Shown piece after piece: positions 1 to 10,591 of a DNA stretch of 64,000 nucleotides. The notes under the pieces are model-generated. The model saw only the letters and a program-made list of their open reading frames with translations, ran no database searches and was not told the origin of the DNA. Numbering within the stretch: position 1 is the first letter of the stretch; each line of letters starts with the position of its first letter. Source of the DNA: Apium graveolens (lineage: Eukaryota; Streptophyta; Magnoliopsida; Apiales; Apiaceae); contig NW_027417123.1 in the NCBI RefSeq assembly GCF_009905375.1, positions 1 through 64,000 of the forward strand, given 5' to 3'. Position numbers and translations under genes: made by a program.

Positions 1-3
1 TAA

Positions 4-962
4 GATGGGTTATTTGAAGCTGAAGAAGAAAGTGATTTTGAAGATTGGGAAGAAGAAGATACAGTGGATCCTAGGTTTGAGAAAGAATTTCAGAAAGAAC
101 AGTCAGAAATGCAAAGAAAAGAAGCTGAACTCAAGAAGGTCTCACAGATCATTGATAGGAGAAAAGACATACAAAGGACAGAAACTCTTCAGAAGCAACG
201 TCTTCATGACATTAAAGCTCAAGAAAGGAGAAGAGATGTCAGACTGAAGATGGGTGTAAAGTGGGATGAAGCTAGGAGAGTACTCGATATGCCTCAGCTA
301 TGCACTAACAATGATAGGCAGTTCTTACATCTTCTTGACAAGCTGGAAATATCAAATCCTAACAATGACATGTACATGAATGCTATCAAGACTGAAGTCT
401 CAAGGATCACAGCTGCTTTTGATAGATCCCTAAATGAGATGAGCATTTTTGTATATAGTCAGAGTGAAGGATCATTCAAGGTGTCACTTCATCTATTCGA
501 GAATCGTTCGTTGTCAGAGATTTGGGTTCTTTAAACAAAGTGAAAAGAAGCTCAGAGTTGAATGAAGTTCTTCGGGAAAGACTTAAAGAGTTTGCCAGCA
601 GGGCTAGTCCTCAAGTGGTCAACAATCCTCATCAAGTGAGATTCTTTAAGTCTGATTGTCTTCAAATCTGTCAGCTAGATGTACAATCTCTTAAAGACTA
701 CTCAGCTAAGCATCTGGTCTGGATGGAACATCATTTGAGAACAGCTGGATATTCATCCATGTTGAAGACTCAAGCTGCTGACTTGATTCAAGCTTATTGT
801 GAGAAGAATGTTAAAAGGTACAATCAACTCAAGAATAAGTTGAAGACAGTTGGAGTTCAACCAGTCAGACCTGCAAGCTTCACTTCAGAAAAGGATCGTG
901 TTTTTGACAAGGAATTGCTTCAAGATTTGGAAGAAGGTGAAGTCAGAAGAGAAGACAACTAA
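4..962 (+). pseudogene. Element X third ORF (ORF3), C-terminal part, frameshifted
   Basis: Two overlapping open frames (4-534, then about 507-962) read as one protein broken by a single frameshift near 495-515. The visible product is highly charged. It starts with an acidic stretch rich in Glu, Asp and Trp, followed by a long Lys/Glu/Arg helix of coiled-coil type (around 64-250). The second frame is an all-helical segment ending in an acidic tail, EEGEVRREDN. It lies between where pol should be and the polypurine tract, the usual place of the extra 'env-like' ORF of Sireviruses. I see no signal peptide or membrane segment, so envelope function is not supported. Codon 1-3 in this frame is a stop, so the ORF may already be broken upstream. 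Confidence 0.6.
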
Positions 963-1224
963 AGTCAATTAGCTCAAAACTCAATGTAATATGATTAGAG
1001 CGTTATGAATCAAGATAGTCTAATGTAGTTATATGTTCAGGCTAGAGGAACATCTATCTTGTATTCACTTGTAAATTTCATTTGGAATCTGGAAAATGTT
1101 AAATATAATCCAGAACTTTTCTGCTATTTACTTTACATTACTGTTCATATCTTTTTCTTATTTGTTAGTTGAGTTATCCTCTAGGTATTTGTTGTTATTG
1201 TCTAACAAGCAAATAGGGGGAGAT
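963..1224 (+). other. Element X 3' spacer ending in polypurine tract
   Basis: This is noncoding sequence between the third ORF and the 3' LTR. It ends with the purine run aataggggggagat (about 1211-1224), immediately before the LTR's TG. That is the standard plus-strand priming site of an LTR retrotransposon. Nothing else is recognisable. Confidence 0.7.
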
Positions 1225-2583
1225 TGAAAGGCATATGTCATAGCCTACTCGTTTATTCGAGTATTTAACTCAACTCAAATAAGAATGTAATAAGTAAATA
1301 GTGGATCAAGCATCAGAGAGATCTCACAAAGTAACATCTGTCAAAGAATAAAGAAACATTGTTCATCTGCAGTCTTGAAGATTCACTGGAAGAAGTTCAA
1401 GAAGTTGATCATGCCTCAGTGATATAAATCAAGATCGTGGAATTAATCAAGTGACAGAGATCTCGTCAAGGTATCATTTATTACAAGGATTCAATCAGAA
1501 CAACAAAGTCAAGACATGAAGAAACGTCACGAAAGTTAGTCACTCATGAACCAGACAGTACATCGAGTGTCAGCATTGAAGTGACGGAATTGATTCATAA
1601 GTCTCGAAGATTGTCTGAAGAATGGATGCTGCTCAGAGATAGTATTAATTCTCTATTAATTTAATTAAGTCATATAATTTAATTAAGAAAATAAATTCTA
1701 TCTGCAAGGATTAATTTATTGATTAATTGAATTAAAGTGATTAATTAATTTAGAATTAATATTAAGGATTTTCAGAATATTAATTGATTAAAATCTGTGA
1801 TAATTCTAAAAAGGCAACTGATTGAACTAGCATGACAATCGGTATGACAATTGATAGTCATACCGAATGTCTTGCTAAGTCAGTTAATTGAATTGATAGA
1901 ATTTTCAATTAGAATAAAATCAATTAAGTATTCAGAAAAACAATTTCATTTGAACTAATATGACAATCGGTATGACAATCAATAGTCATACCGAAAGTCT
2001 TGCTAGTTCATTTTAATTGTCTTCCTAGCTCTAATGAGATTGTCTCACCGAAAGTCATTCAAGCTTAAAAAGATTGTCACTGCAGTTCAACAACTTCGAC
2101 TGTTTTGATAAATAGAAGCAGAAGACATCATCTCATGATCTATCCAAAAAATAGAGCAGCAACATACAGAACAAGAAAAAAAGCAGAGAACAAAAGAAAA
2201 ATATTTCATCCTTAATCTGCTTATTCAATATCAATTATTCTAGCTTGTTAATGTTAAATCCAAACCACTAGAATTACTTATCTTGTTCTTGTATATCAAT
2301 CTAGCGGATTAAAATCCCTAGAACTTAATCTCAAATCGCTTTTAGCATTTGATCTTTTAATTACAAAAATAGAAAAAGTTCATGTCGAATTTATTCTAAA
2401 TTTGTAATAATTGATTTGAGATTAAACCCTTGTAATCGATACCGTAGTTGTAACACCTTTCAAGTTTAATAAAAGTTTTATTTAACTTGAATTTTGTTTC
2501 ACAATTTTATTCCGCATTTTATTCGACGAAACGGTATTGTTTGCATTCAACCCCCCCTTCTACAAACAAATTGGGACCTAACA
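1225..2583 (+). repeat. Element X 3' LTR (1359 bp)
   Basis: The LTR begins TGAAAGGCAT and ends CCTAACA. It is the reverse complement of the LTR at 6656-8005, with scattered substitutions and small indels, so both belong to one family. It contains several copies in both orientations of a motif resembling GGTATGACAAT, around 1840-2045, and a long AT-rich tract around 1640-1760. Near 2110, gataaatag may be a TATA-like site. Confidence 0.85.
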
Positions 2584-4390
2584 AGAACAGACACTCATTT
2601 TGAGTAGCACGTCTAGTTCTGACTCCAACATCTGGATCACCAATAATCAACTCAAAAGGGTGAGCTTTATTCCAGACAGTCTGTCTTGGAAGATTTGATC
2701 TTGATGATTCGCCTTGAAATTCATTGTGATGTTGTGTCCTACTAGATGATCCTTCAGCATCTCCCCCTGAGTTGTTGCCATGTTGACTTGAAGATTCTCC
2801 GTCAGTAGCAGTGGTATCTCCATTGTTGCCAAAGTTTCCATCACTATTACCTTGAGTATCATCAGGATTAACAGGAACTTCACCAGCAACAACCTCAGGT
2901 TCTTGACCATGTTCTGATTCTGAATCTGACGTATCATCAAACTTCAGTTTCTCAGAAGGATCTTCAGTTTGGATACTAGGGAGTTTAGTGTCATCAAATG
3001 TAACATTGACACTTTCAGTTACTTTGTGTTGATCAATGATATACACTCTATATGATCTTCTTCCATATCCAACAAAAATACCCTCATATGCCTTTGCCTC
3101 GAACTTACCACGACGATCATCTCCATCCTTGAGCACGAAGCATCTGGCACCAAATACATGAAAGTATTTGATAGAAGGTTTCTGTTCATTCAAAATCTCA
3201 TAAGGAGTTTTCATGAAGTCTTTGTTGATTAGAGTTCGATTCTGAGTATAACATGCAGTATTGACAGCTTCAGCCCAAAAGTACATTGGAAGACCTGATT
3301 CATTTAACATCGTTCTTGCAGCTTCAATCAATGTACGATTCTTCCTTTCTACCACTCCATTTTGCTGAGGGGTTCTAGGAGCTGAAAATTGTCTGGTAAT
3401 CCCTTTGTCTGTACAGAATCCATTGAGAAGTGTATTCTTGAATTCTGTCCCATTATCTGACCTTATTGCTCTAACAGGGACGTTAGAATCTAACTCAATC
3501 ATCTTGATATGATCAATCACAACTTGTGGTGTTTCATCCTTAGAGTGAAGAAATAAAACCCACGTATACTTGGAATAGTCATCAACTATCACAAGACAGT
3601 AACACTTCTTTGACATAGAAAGGATATTAACTGGACCAAATAAATCCATGTGCAATAATTGCAGAACACCAGTTATGGAAGATGTGTCAGTGCCTTCGTG
3701 ACTTGCTTTCTTTGACTTTCCTTTCTGGCAAGCCTCACATAGTCCTTCTGGAGAGAATTCCAGCTGAGGCAGACCTCTTACCAATTCTCTTTTGACAAGA
3801 GAATTCATTGTTTTGAAATTGAGATGGGAAAGTCTCGTGTGCCATAGCCAACTCTCATCTGACGATGCCTTTGCATAGAAACAATTGACTTCAAGATTGC
3901 TTCCAGAGTTCATGTCAGCTACGAACAGATTTCCTTTCCGGATTCCCATTAAGGAGGGTTTTTCACTTTTCTTGTGCAGAATCTGACACTTCAGCTTGTC
4001 GAATAAAACATTGTAGCCGTTGTCACAGAACTGACTAATGCTAAGCAGATTGTGTTCAAGTCCTTGCACAATATATACATTTTCAATGATAACATTTCCA
4101 GCTTGCAAACAGCCATATCCCTCCGTTAAACCTTTGCTGTTATCTCCAAAGGTAACCACTGGGCCAGCTTTCTCAACCACATTTGATAGCAGGGCTCTAT
4201 CTCCGGTCATATGTCTTGACGATCCGCTGTCAAGAATCCACACTACCGGTTGTACCTGTTTAATGCCCTGCAATACAAATGGATTAGAACTTCTTCGGAA
4301 CCCAAGCTTGGCTGGGTCCGGCATACTTGTAAAATTGGCCTTTATCAGGCAAAACAACATTCTTAATTTCACTATTCTCAACATTCTCAA
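2584..4390 (-). CDS. pol: Element Y pol: protease and integrase, cut off before reverse transcriptase
   Basis: The frame opens in the end of gag. Pol-specific sequence starts near 4267, just after an acceptor-like ttgtattgcag. In order it shows the aspartic protease motif DSGSSRHMTGD, the integrase zinc finger (H..H..C..C around WHTRLSHLNF and CEACQKGK), and the integrase core with [15 protein letters not shown] and [11 protein letters not shown]. An acidic Ser/Gly-rich linker follows, ending RATQNECLF at 2584. In relatives the next domain is reverse transcriptase, but here the frame runs into the LTR of X and stops. The integrase itself looks intact. It would cleave polyproteins and integrate cDNA in an active element, but this copy cannot make a complete Pol. 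Confidence 0.85.
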
Positions 4391-6557
4391 TGACTGAACA
4401 TTTGACCTTTAAAACAGCCTTATCAAATTTCTGTTTAGGCTTAGGCACAAATGTCTCCTTTCTAGCTTTAGGAGGACTAGCAGTCTTAGACCTATCATGC
4501 TTTCTATTATTCACATGCTGACGAGGAGTAGTCTTATCATTAGAAACATGCTTACCATTAAAATAAGCAAACAACAGATTAAAAGCACAAGACATACAAT
4601 CAGGAACACCACATGCTTTATGAGAAGGATTAACAATAGGCAACTTATGCATGGTAGACATGGCATTTGTGTTATCCAACTCATGTGTGTCTGAGTTAGT
4701 CTCAGTTGCTTTCACAACCTTGACTGGAACTTTTGACACACTTGACTTGGAGACAGCTTTCCCATTAGCATTATCTTCAGCACGGATTTCTTCTTGAATA
4801 ATAAAAGAGGTCTCATCAAATGGTTCAGCAATTGATTCTTTATAGAGGGGTTCATCAACACCCTTAAGCACATGTGGTACTTCCCTACCTTTAGCACATA
4901 CATGAGGAGGGGAGTTTATGCCTAATTTTCCAATAGCAGCATTGTAATCATAACCTATTCCATGTGTTTGATTAACAGCTTGCTTATTGTAAAACTCTTT
5001 GGACTTCGAACAAGAATTAAAGTAAGCTTTAACCTTAGCCTCAAGACCGGTGATCTTGTCTTTGAGAATAGTTTCGAGTTGTCTATAACAGTCAACTCTA
5101 TTCTCTAGAAAAGATACTTGTTCTTTTAGTTTATCTTGATTAATGTGCACAAGTCTTAATTCATTGACCTCTTTCTCAAGGTCTTTGATTTGTTGATTTA
5201 ACAATTCATTATCACGACGAGCACAATCTAAGTTACCTCTTAGATGATAAACCATTTCAGCATCAGAAAGTTTTACCTCTTTTCTTGACGATGAGGTGCT
5301 TGCATTACTAGCCATGAGAGCAAGATTCCCAACTTCTTCATCTTCACTGTCAGTATCATCCCAGCTTCTTCCCTTTGCCAGGTACGCCCTTTCAGATTTA
5401 CTCTTCTGATTAGAATCGTAAGAGTTCTTCCTAGCTTGTTTTGGCTTCCTGCATTCTGTGGCAAAGTGTCCCAACTCATTACAGTTGAAGCATCGAATGG
5501 TGCTTCGATCAACCATCCCTGTTTTATACCCACCACTGCTGGTGTTAGAGGATGAAGATCCACCTTTCTGGAATCTGTTGTAGTTGGACTTGTACTTGAA
5601 CTTGGGATTCCTTTTGAATCTGACATTTGAGAATCTCTTGACAATCAGGGCCATTGACTCATCCTCCAATTGCTCCAGTTCTTCCAAGGAATAATAATCA
5701 TCTCCTGATTGATTTGTAGTAGGAGAATCAAATTCTGCTACTATCACATTATCTTCAACCTTGGAAGACTGTACCATTCTATCTGACTGTTGAGATTGTT
5801 GTTGATATTGTGGTTGTTGTTGTTGTTCATCAGCTACTAGAGCAGTAGACGTGCTGACCACTCTTCCTTTCCCGTAAACTTCCTTCTGCTGAATCTGCTC
5901 CAACTCATAAGTCTTTAACACACCATAGAGCCTTTCCAAAGAAATCTCACTCAGATCTCTTGCTTCTCTTATGGCAGTGATTCTATGTTCGAGATGAGTT
6001 GGCAGTGTTAAAAGGAACTTTTTGTTGACCTCCCTGATGGAATAGTATTTACCATTAATGTTCAGGTTGTTGATCAATGCATTGTACCTCTCAAATACTT
6101 CAGTGATTCCTTCTCCTGGATTTGATTTGAAATATTCATATTCAGAGGTTAGGATTTCTAGTTTGTTCTCCCTAACTTCCTCTGTGCCTTCATTAATAAT
6201 CTCAATAGTTTCCCAGATATGTTTGGAAACTTTACAATTCATCACATGTCTATTCATCAGGAGATTAAGGGAATCTACTAAGATTAATTGAAGGCTAGCA
6301 TCCAGGGAAGCTTCTTCTATTTCAGCAGGAGAGAAGTCCTCAGGATCCTTCACATAAGTTCTCGCTTTGGTGATCACCACATCATTTTCTATTACCTCTG
6401 GTTCCATAACCATAGGAATTTTTGGACCTTTCTTCAACACTTGCAAATATTTGGGATTAGCAACCTGTAAAAACAGTAGCATCTTCTTCTTCCACATAAC
6501 ATAATTTTCTTTATCGAAAAGTGGAATTTTAACGGTTCCAACTTTTTGTGTAGTCAT
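4284..6557 (-). CDS. gag: Element Y gag polyprotein
   Basis: This is a 757-codon open frame. It starts at ATG 6557, 84 bases downstream of the primer-binding site on the - strand. The N-terminal two-fifths is the UBN2-type Gag fold of plant copia elements (KIPLFDKENYVMWKKKM, then the typical NCK..K.IWETIE and RYN.LINNL segments). A Gln-rich stretch lies around 5790-5830. A CCHC zinc knuckle, CFNCNELGHFATEC, starts at residue 356. A long helical segment with many Leu/Glu/Lys heptads (about 5050-5250) is probably a coiled coil. It ends WVPKKF then TAA. The pol frame overlaps its end but is in another frame. Gag forms the particle and packages RNA. The ORF is intact. Confidence 0.88.
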   Translation of the reverse strand: MTTQKVGTVKIPLFDKENYVMWKKKMLLFLQVANPKYLQVLKKGPKIPMVMEPEVIENDVVITKARTYVKDPEDFSPAEIEEASLDASLQLILVDSLNLLMNRHVMNCKVSKHIWETIEIINEGTEEVRENKLEILTSEYEYFKSNPGEGITEVFERYNALINNLNINGKYYSIREVNKKFLLTLPTHLEHRITAIREARDLSEISLERLYGVLKTYELEQIQQKEVYGKGRVVSTSTALVADEQQQQPQYQQQSQQSDRMVQSSKVEDNVIVAEFDSPTTNQSGDDYYSLEELEQLEDESMALIVKRFSNVRFKRNPKFKYKSNYNRFQKGGSSSSNTSSGGYKTGMVDRSTIRCFNCNELGHFATECRKPKQARKNSYDSNQKSKSERAYLAKGRSWDDTDSEDEEVGNLALMASNASTSSSRKEVKLSDAEMVYHLRGNLDCARRDNELLNQQIKDLEKEVNELRLVHINQDKLKEQVSFLENRVDCYRQLETILKDKITGLEAKVKAYFNSCSKSKEFYNKQAVNQTHGIGYDYNAAIGKLGINSPPHVCAKGREVPHVLKGVDEPLYKESIAEPFDETSFIIQEEIRAEDNANGKAVSKSSVSKVPVKVVKATETNSDTHELDNTNAMSTMHKLPIVNPSHKACGVPDCMSCAFNLLFAYFNGKHVSNDKTTPRQHVNNRKHDRSKTASPPKARKETFVPKPKQKFDKAVLKVKCSVIENVENSEIKNVVLPDKGQFYKYAGPSQAWVPKKF

Positions 6558-6641
6558 TATGAATTTTTTGAGTGAATAAAAAATTCAAGAAGTGAAAGAA
6601 ACACAAAAGTCTAGGATCTAGATTTGTACGTTAATCAGAAG

Positions 6642-6655
6642 GCTCTGATACCAAT
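6642..6655 (-). other. Element Y primer-binding site
   Basis: The - strand reads ATTGGTATCAGAGC directly next to the LTR end. TGGTATCAGAGC is complementary to the 3' end of initiator methionine tRNA, the standard primer of plant Ty1/copia elements. It fixes the strand of the element. Confidence 0.9.
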
Positions 6656-8005
6656 TGTTAGGTCCCAATTTGTTTGTAGAAGGGGGGTTGAATGCAAACA
6701 ATACCGTTTAGTCGAATAAAATGCGGAATAAAATTGTGAAACAAAATTCAAGTTAAATAAAACTTTTATTAAACTTGAAAGGTGTTACAACTACGGTATC
6801 GGTTACAAGGGATTAATCTCAAATCAATTATTACAAATCTAGAATAAATTCGACATGAACTTTTTCTATTTTTGTAATTAAAAGATCAAATGCTAAATGC
6901 GATTTGAGATTAAGTTCTAGGGATTTTGATCCGCTAGATTGTTACACAAGAACAAGAGAGTGATTTCTAGTTGATTGGATTTAACTTTACAAGCTAGAAA
7001 TTGTGATCTTGAATTAGCAGATAAGATGAAATATTTGGCTGCTTTTTCTCTGTTTATTCTTGGCTTCTGTTTGATTGCTTCTTTTAGAAAGAATTGGTCT
7101 TCTGCTTCTTTTAATCAACACAGCCGAGATTAATGAACTGGTGTGACAATCCTTTGTCCAATAAGACTTTCGGTGTGACAATCTTTTAGAGCTAGCAAGA
7201 CAATTAAAATGAACTAGCAAGACTTTCGGTATGACTATTGATTGTCATACCGATTGTCATATTAGTTCAAATGAAATTGTTTTACTGAATTAATAAGTGA
7301 TTTTAATCTAAATAATAATTCTATCAAGACAATCAACTGAATTAGCATGACATTCGGTATGACTATCAATTGTCATACCGATTGTCATACTAGTACAATC
7401 AGTTGTCTTTTTAGAATTAAAACAGATTTTAACCAATTAAAATTCTGAAAAACCTTAATATTAATTCAGAATTAATTAATCAATTAATTTAATTAATCAA
7501 ATAAATTAATCTTTGCAGATATAATTTATTTTCATAATTAAATTATATGACTTAATTAATTAATAGAGAATTAATACTAACCCTGAGCAGCATCCATTCT
7601 TCTGACAATCTTCTGAAAGTCACTGAGACTTATGAATCAATTCCGCCACTTCAATGCTGACACTCGATGTACTGTCTGGTTCATGAGTGACTAACTTTCG
7701 TGACGTTTCTTCATGTCTTGACTTTGTTGTTCTGATTGAATCCTTGTAATAAATAATACCCTGACGAGATCTCTGTCACTTGATTAAATCCACGATCTTG
7801 ATTTATATCACTGAGGCATGATCAAATTCTTGAACTTCTTCCAGTGAATCTTCAAGTCTGCAGATGAACAATGTTTCTTTATTCTTTGACAGATGTTACT
7901 TTGTGAGATCTCTCTGATGATAGATCCACTATTTACTTATTACATTCTTATTTGAGTTGAGTTAAATACTCGAATAAACGAGTAGGCTATGACATATGCC
8001 TTTCA
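6656..8005 (-). repeat. Element Y 5' LTR (1350 bp)
   Basis: On the + strand it begins TGTTAGGTCCC and ends CCTTTCA, and it is inverted relative to the X LTR. It carries three clusters of the motif ggtatgac.at / attgtcatacc around 7140-7400, several forming imperfect palindromes. It diverges from the X LTR by visible substitutions and small indels, consistent with two separate copies of one family. Confidence 0.85.
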
Positions 8006-9241
8006 GAAATCTTTTAACACAAGCAAATTCTGATATTGGGCTTGGTTAAAGTTTACTTTGTGTATCTTATTACTAAGTCAAAAACTAGAATAGTACTTCT
8101 TATCTGTTAAGTTCTGATGTTAGTAAATCTGCTGAATGTACTAAGTGCTGATAAGCCGCACTTATCAAAAAAAAGAAAATAAAAGTAAGAAATATCAGGT
8201 ACTCCTTTGAGATCTAGAGAAAAATATATGTGGAAGGGAAGACCCAAGTGCATTGCTGGTATTAAGTAATATGCATTAGAAAAGTAAAATAAAATTTTCT
8301 TGGTGACTTTTCACATTCTCTGATTACTGGAGAAATACTCTGATAATAGCATAAATTCTGATAAGCAGTTGTGACTCACTTACACTGAGAAGCCACTGTA
8401 AAAAGGAATTTCAAAAGATGCATAAAATGAGCACAAAATAGTTGAGGTGAACTCATGCATGAACTCATTCTATAGTAGACTTCAGAATAATGACAGATTT
8501 TAAGAAAAGTTCTAAGTTATGCCTTATTTCTAAGATGTACTGAAGTGAATCAGACTTTACTCTTTGTCTGATATTTAGCTTAATGCACACACATACACTC
8601 CATATGAATGATGAAAATTACTGTGGTGATAAATGTTATTTTGGATGAACAGTTTAAGTGTCAGTTGCATAAATTCTGAGGACAAGTTCTGATGGAACTT
8701 CTGATGATTAAGTTCTAATGTACCCATATCAGTAATTGTGTGAAGAATTACAGGAATAAATATTCACTTTTCGAATTAAGGAGCCATATTCTGATGACTT
8801 TTAAATTCTGATAATAATCAAGTTCTGATGCTGACGTGGCAGTATTTATTTACTTGGTTTATTTTTTGTCATTACTTGAACGGTCATATTTTCTCAGAAT
8901 ATTGGTTTATGTGAGTTAAAGCAGTAATAATTATTTGTTTAGTGGGAACAGTTTTTAAAAAAAAAAACTGAACGTGCAATGTAATTATTACTTATTTATC
9001 GTGCCCATTAACTTTTGCCTTAACTGCTGCATGCCTGACAGGTGTAAAGATCTGTACCACTTCTAATTAACTGCTATCACGTGGGGTGTCTAAGTAAAAG
9101 AGATAAAAGATTTTCAAATCTTTTATTTTCATTTTTATTCTACTCTCTCTTTTCTTATTCTCTCTCACATTTTCTGACGGTTTTTTTTACAGACATTTTC
9201 TCAAACACCTTACAGGCACTCTAACTTCTCACTTATTTCTG
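8006..9241 (+). other. Element D spacer between pol and ORF3
   Basis: This noncoding stretch matches 21822-22640 and 23516-23948 of element B but lacks the roughly 880 bp in B that hold a small ORF. It carries repeated aagttctgat-like motifs (8108-8120, 8690-8720, 8790-8835). The last 130 bases before ORF3 are pyrimidine-rich with an acceptor-like ttttttttacag ending at 9192. Confidence 0.7.
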
Positions 9242-10591
9242 ATGGCACCCAAGGATTTAATTGTTGATGGAGCCAAGTTTGTCCCAAATAATTATGCTGC
9301 AATCTTGACCAAGGCTGAAGCTCCATCAGATTTGCACTTTGTGCAAGATTTATTAGCTCATAGTGAGACTGGGTATGCTTTGACCCAACCTCAAACTATT
9401 TCAAGCCAACAAGTGCTGACATTTTGGAGAACTGGGCTTTTTGATGATGGTGGTGCTACTGGTACTCCAAGCATAGTTTTCATATCAGGAGATGTCGAGC
9501 ATGTGGTTACTCTTGGAGCAGTTCGTAAAGCTCTCCACTTACCTGAAGGTTGCACATTCTCAATAGTGGAGGATCCCGTCTTACAATAGCTCATGGCCAG
9601 TTTGGGCTATAAGAAAAGTTTGGGAAAGCTGGGTCAACTGAAAAGAGCAAATATCATAAATGAATGGAGCTTTTTCTTTGATTGTATCACTAAGGCATTC
9701 GCCAATAAATGCCCCAACTTTGATATTATTCCCATCATGAGTCAGCAAATCGGGTATGCCCTTATTCATCAAACTCATTTTAATTTTGCAAGTGTTGTGT
9801 TAGGTTTCATAGGGGATAGGCTGACAGAGGATAGGAATGTAGTATACTTTGCTAGATTCTATCAGCTTATATATATTTTATGTTGTGCTGATGAACCCCA
9901 ACCTACCAGTGATTTAATTCCACCCTTTAAGCTTGCAAAAAGGGCTTTTAATGATTTGTTAAATGCTGACATTAAGAAACTAGTACAGAGACCCTTACAG
10001 ATTCCTCAGTTGGTAAAATAGATCCTGGTAAATGTTGATCCACAAACATACACATCTGTTTACCCTGATGTCCAACCCACCAACACATCACAGCCAACAC
10101 AACATCCATCAGAACATACCACAACTATACAACAACCTCAAACTTCTCAACCTCAACCTACTCAACCCTCCATCAGGACATATTTCAAACCATCACAGTC
10201 ATCTCAACCACAACCTTCAGCACATCCTGTGAAGCCTTCATCTTCCAAACCCAAGAGGACTAAGATAGTACCTCAGACTCAACAGAAGAGAAGGAGAATA
10301 GTTCTGAGAGATGAGTCAGATACTGAGGAAAATGTTCCAATATCGAACCTGTTGTTGTAGAAGCTGAGAAGATCTCTTCTCAGAAAGATACTGAAACTGG
10401 GAGTTCTAGGCCCCTCAAAAGGCTTAGGAAGCTAAATTCTGATGATGAAGCTCCCAAAGTCTCTAATTCTGCAAAGAGACTTAAAAAGCAAAGAGCCTGG
10501 AGGGCTGTAAGTGTATCATCACACTCTGAAGTAACTCTGAATGAAGCAGCTAAGGAAGGGGGTTAGGAATCTCTGATCCCAACAGAACCTG
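9242..10591 (+). pseudogene. Element D ORF3, N-terminal part (broken)
   Basis: Starts at ATG 9242 (ATGGCACCC), the same start as ORF3 of element B, to which it is clearly homologous. Reading is interrupted by TAG at 9587-9589, by another TAG at about 10019-10021 where B has a Gln codon, by a frameshift near 10345 and by a further TAG near 10565. Conserved parts include FVQDLLAHSE.GYALTQP, FWRTG.FDDGG, and a block beginning EWSFFFDCITKAF. A low-complexity Gln/Pro/Ser stretch follows (10075-10230), then a basic KRLRK-type region. Element C is inserted after codon ..EP at 10591, and the ORF resumes at 31588. Function is unknown; in Sireviruses this position holds the so-called env-like ORF, but no membrane segments are visible here. 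Confidence 0.75.
10587..10591. other. Left target-site duplication of element C
   Basis: acctg here is repeated at 31588-31592, directly after the opposite LTR. This proves the two 1667-bp LTRs belong to one insertion. Confidence 0.95.

Larger units (their letters stand above)
1..2583 (+). mobile_element. Element X: 3' part of a Sirevirus-like Ty1/copia retrotransposon
   Basis: This is the 3' end of a + strand LTR retrotransposon: the end of a third ORF, a spacer, a polypurine tract and a full 3' LTR ending exactly in ..CCTAACA. The 5' part lies left of the window. The next base (2584) is inside the pol gene of element Y, which belongs to the same family but runs on the opposite strand. The simplest reading is that X inserted into Y. 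The predicted 5-bp target duplication is agaac (2584-2588), and its second copy would lie outside the window. Confidence 0.8.
2584..8005 (-). mobile_element. Element Y: 5' part of a Sirevirus-like Ty1/copia retrotransposon
   Basis: On the - strand this element reads 5' LTR (8005-6656), primer-binding site, gag, protease and integrase. It stops abruptly at 2584, before reverse transcriptase, where element X begins. The right end (CCTTTCA) abuts gaaat of element D at 8006, inside D's post-pol spacer. The rest of Y (reverse transcriptase, RNase H, third ORF, 3' LTR) should lie to the left of the window, beyond X. Confidence 0.8.

Noticed and set aside
4038..4397. 119-codon + strand frame
   Set aside because: Antisense shadow of Y pol and gag, with no start context or similarity.
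1225..8005. Self-integration (inverted cDNA) of a single element
   Set aside because: The two LTRs differ at many positions, unlike LTRs from one cDNA, and insertion of X into Y explains the exact LTR terminus.
9391..9778. - strand frames opposite D ORF3
   Set aside because: Shadows of the ORF3 coding frame, with no independent support.
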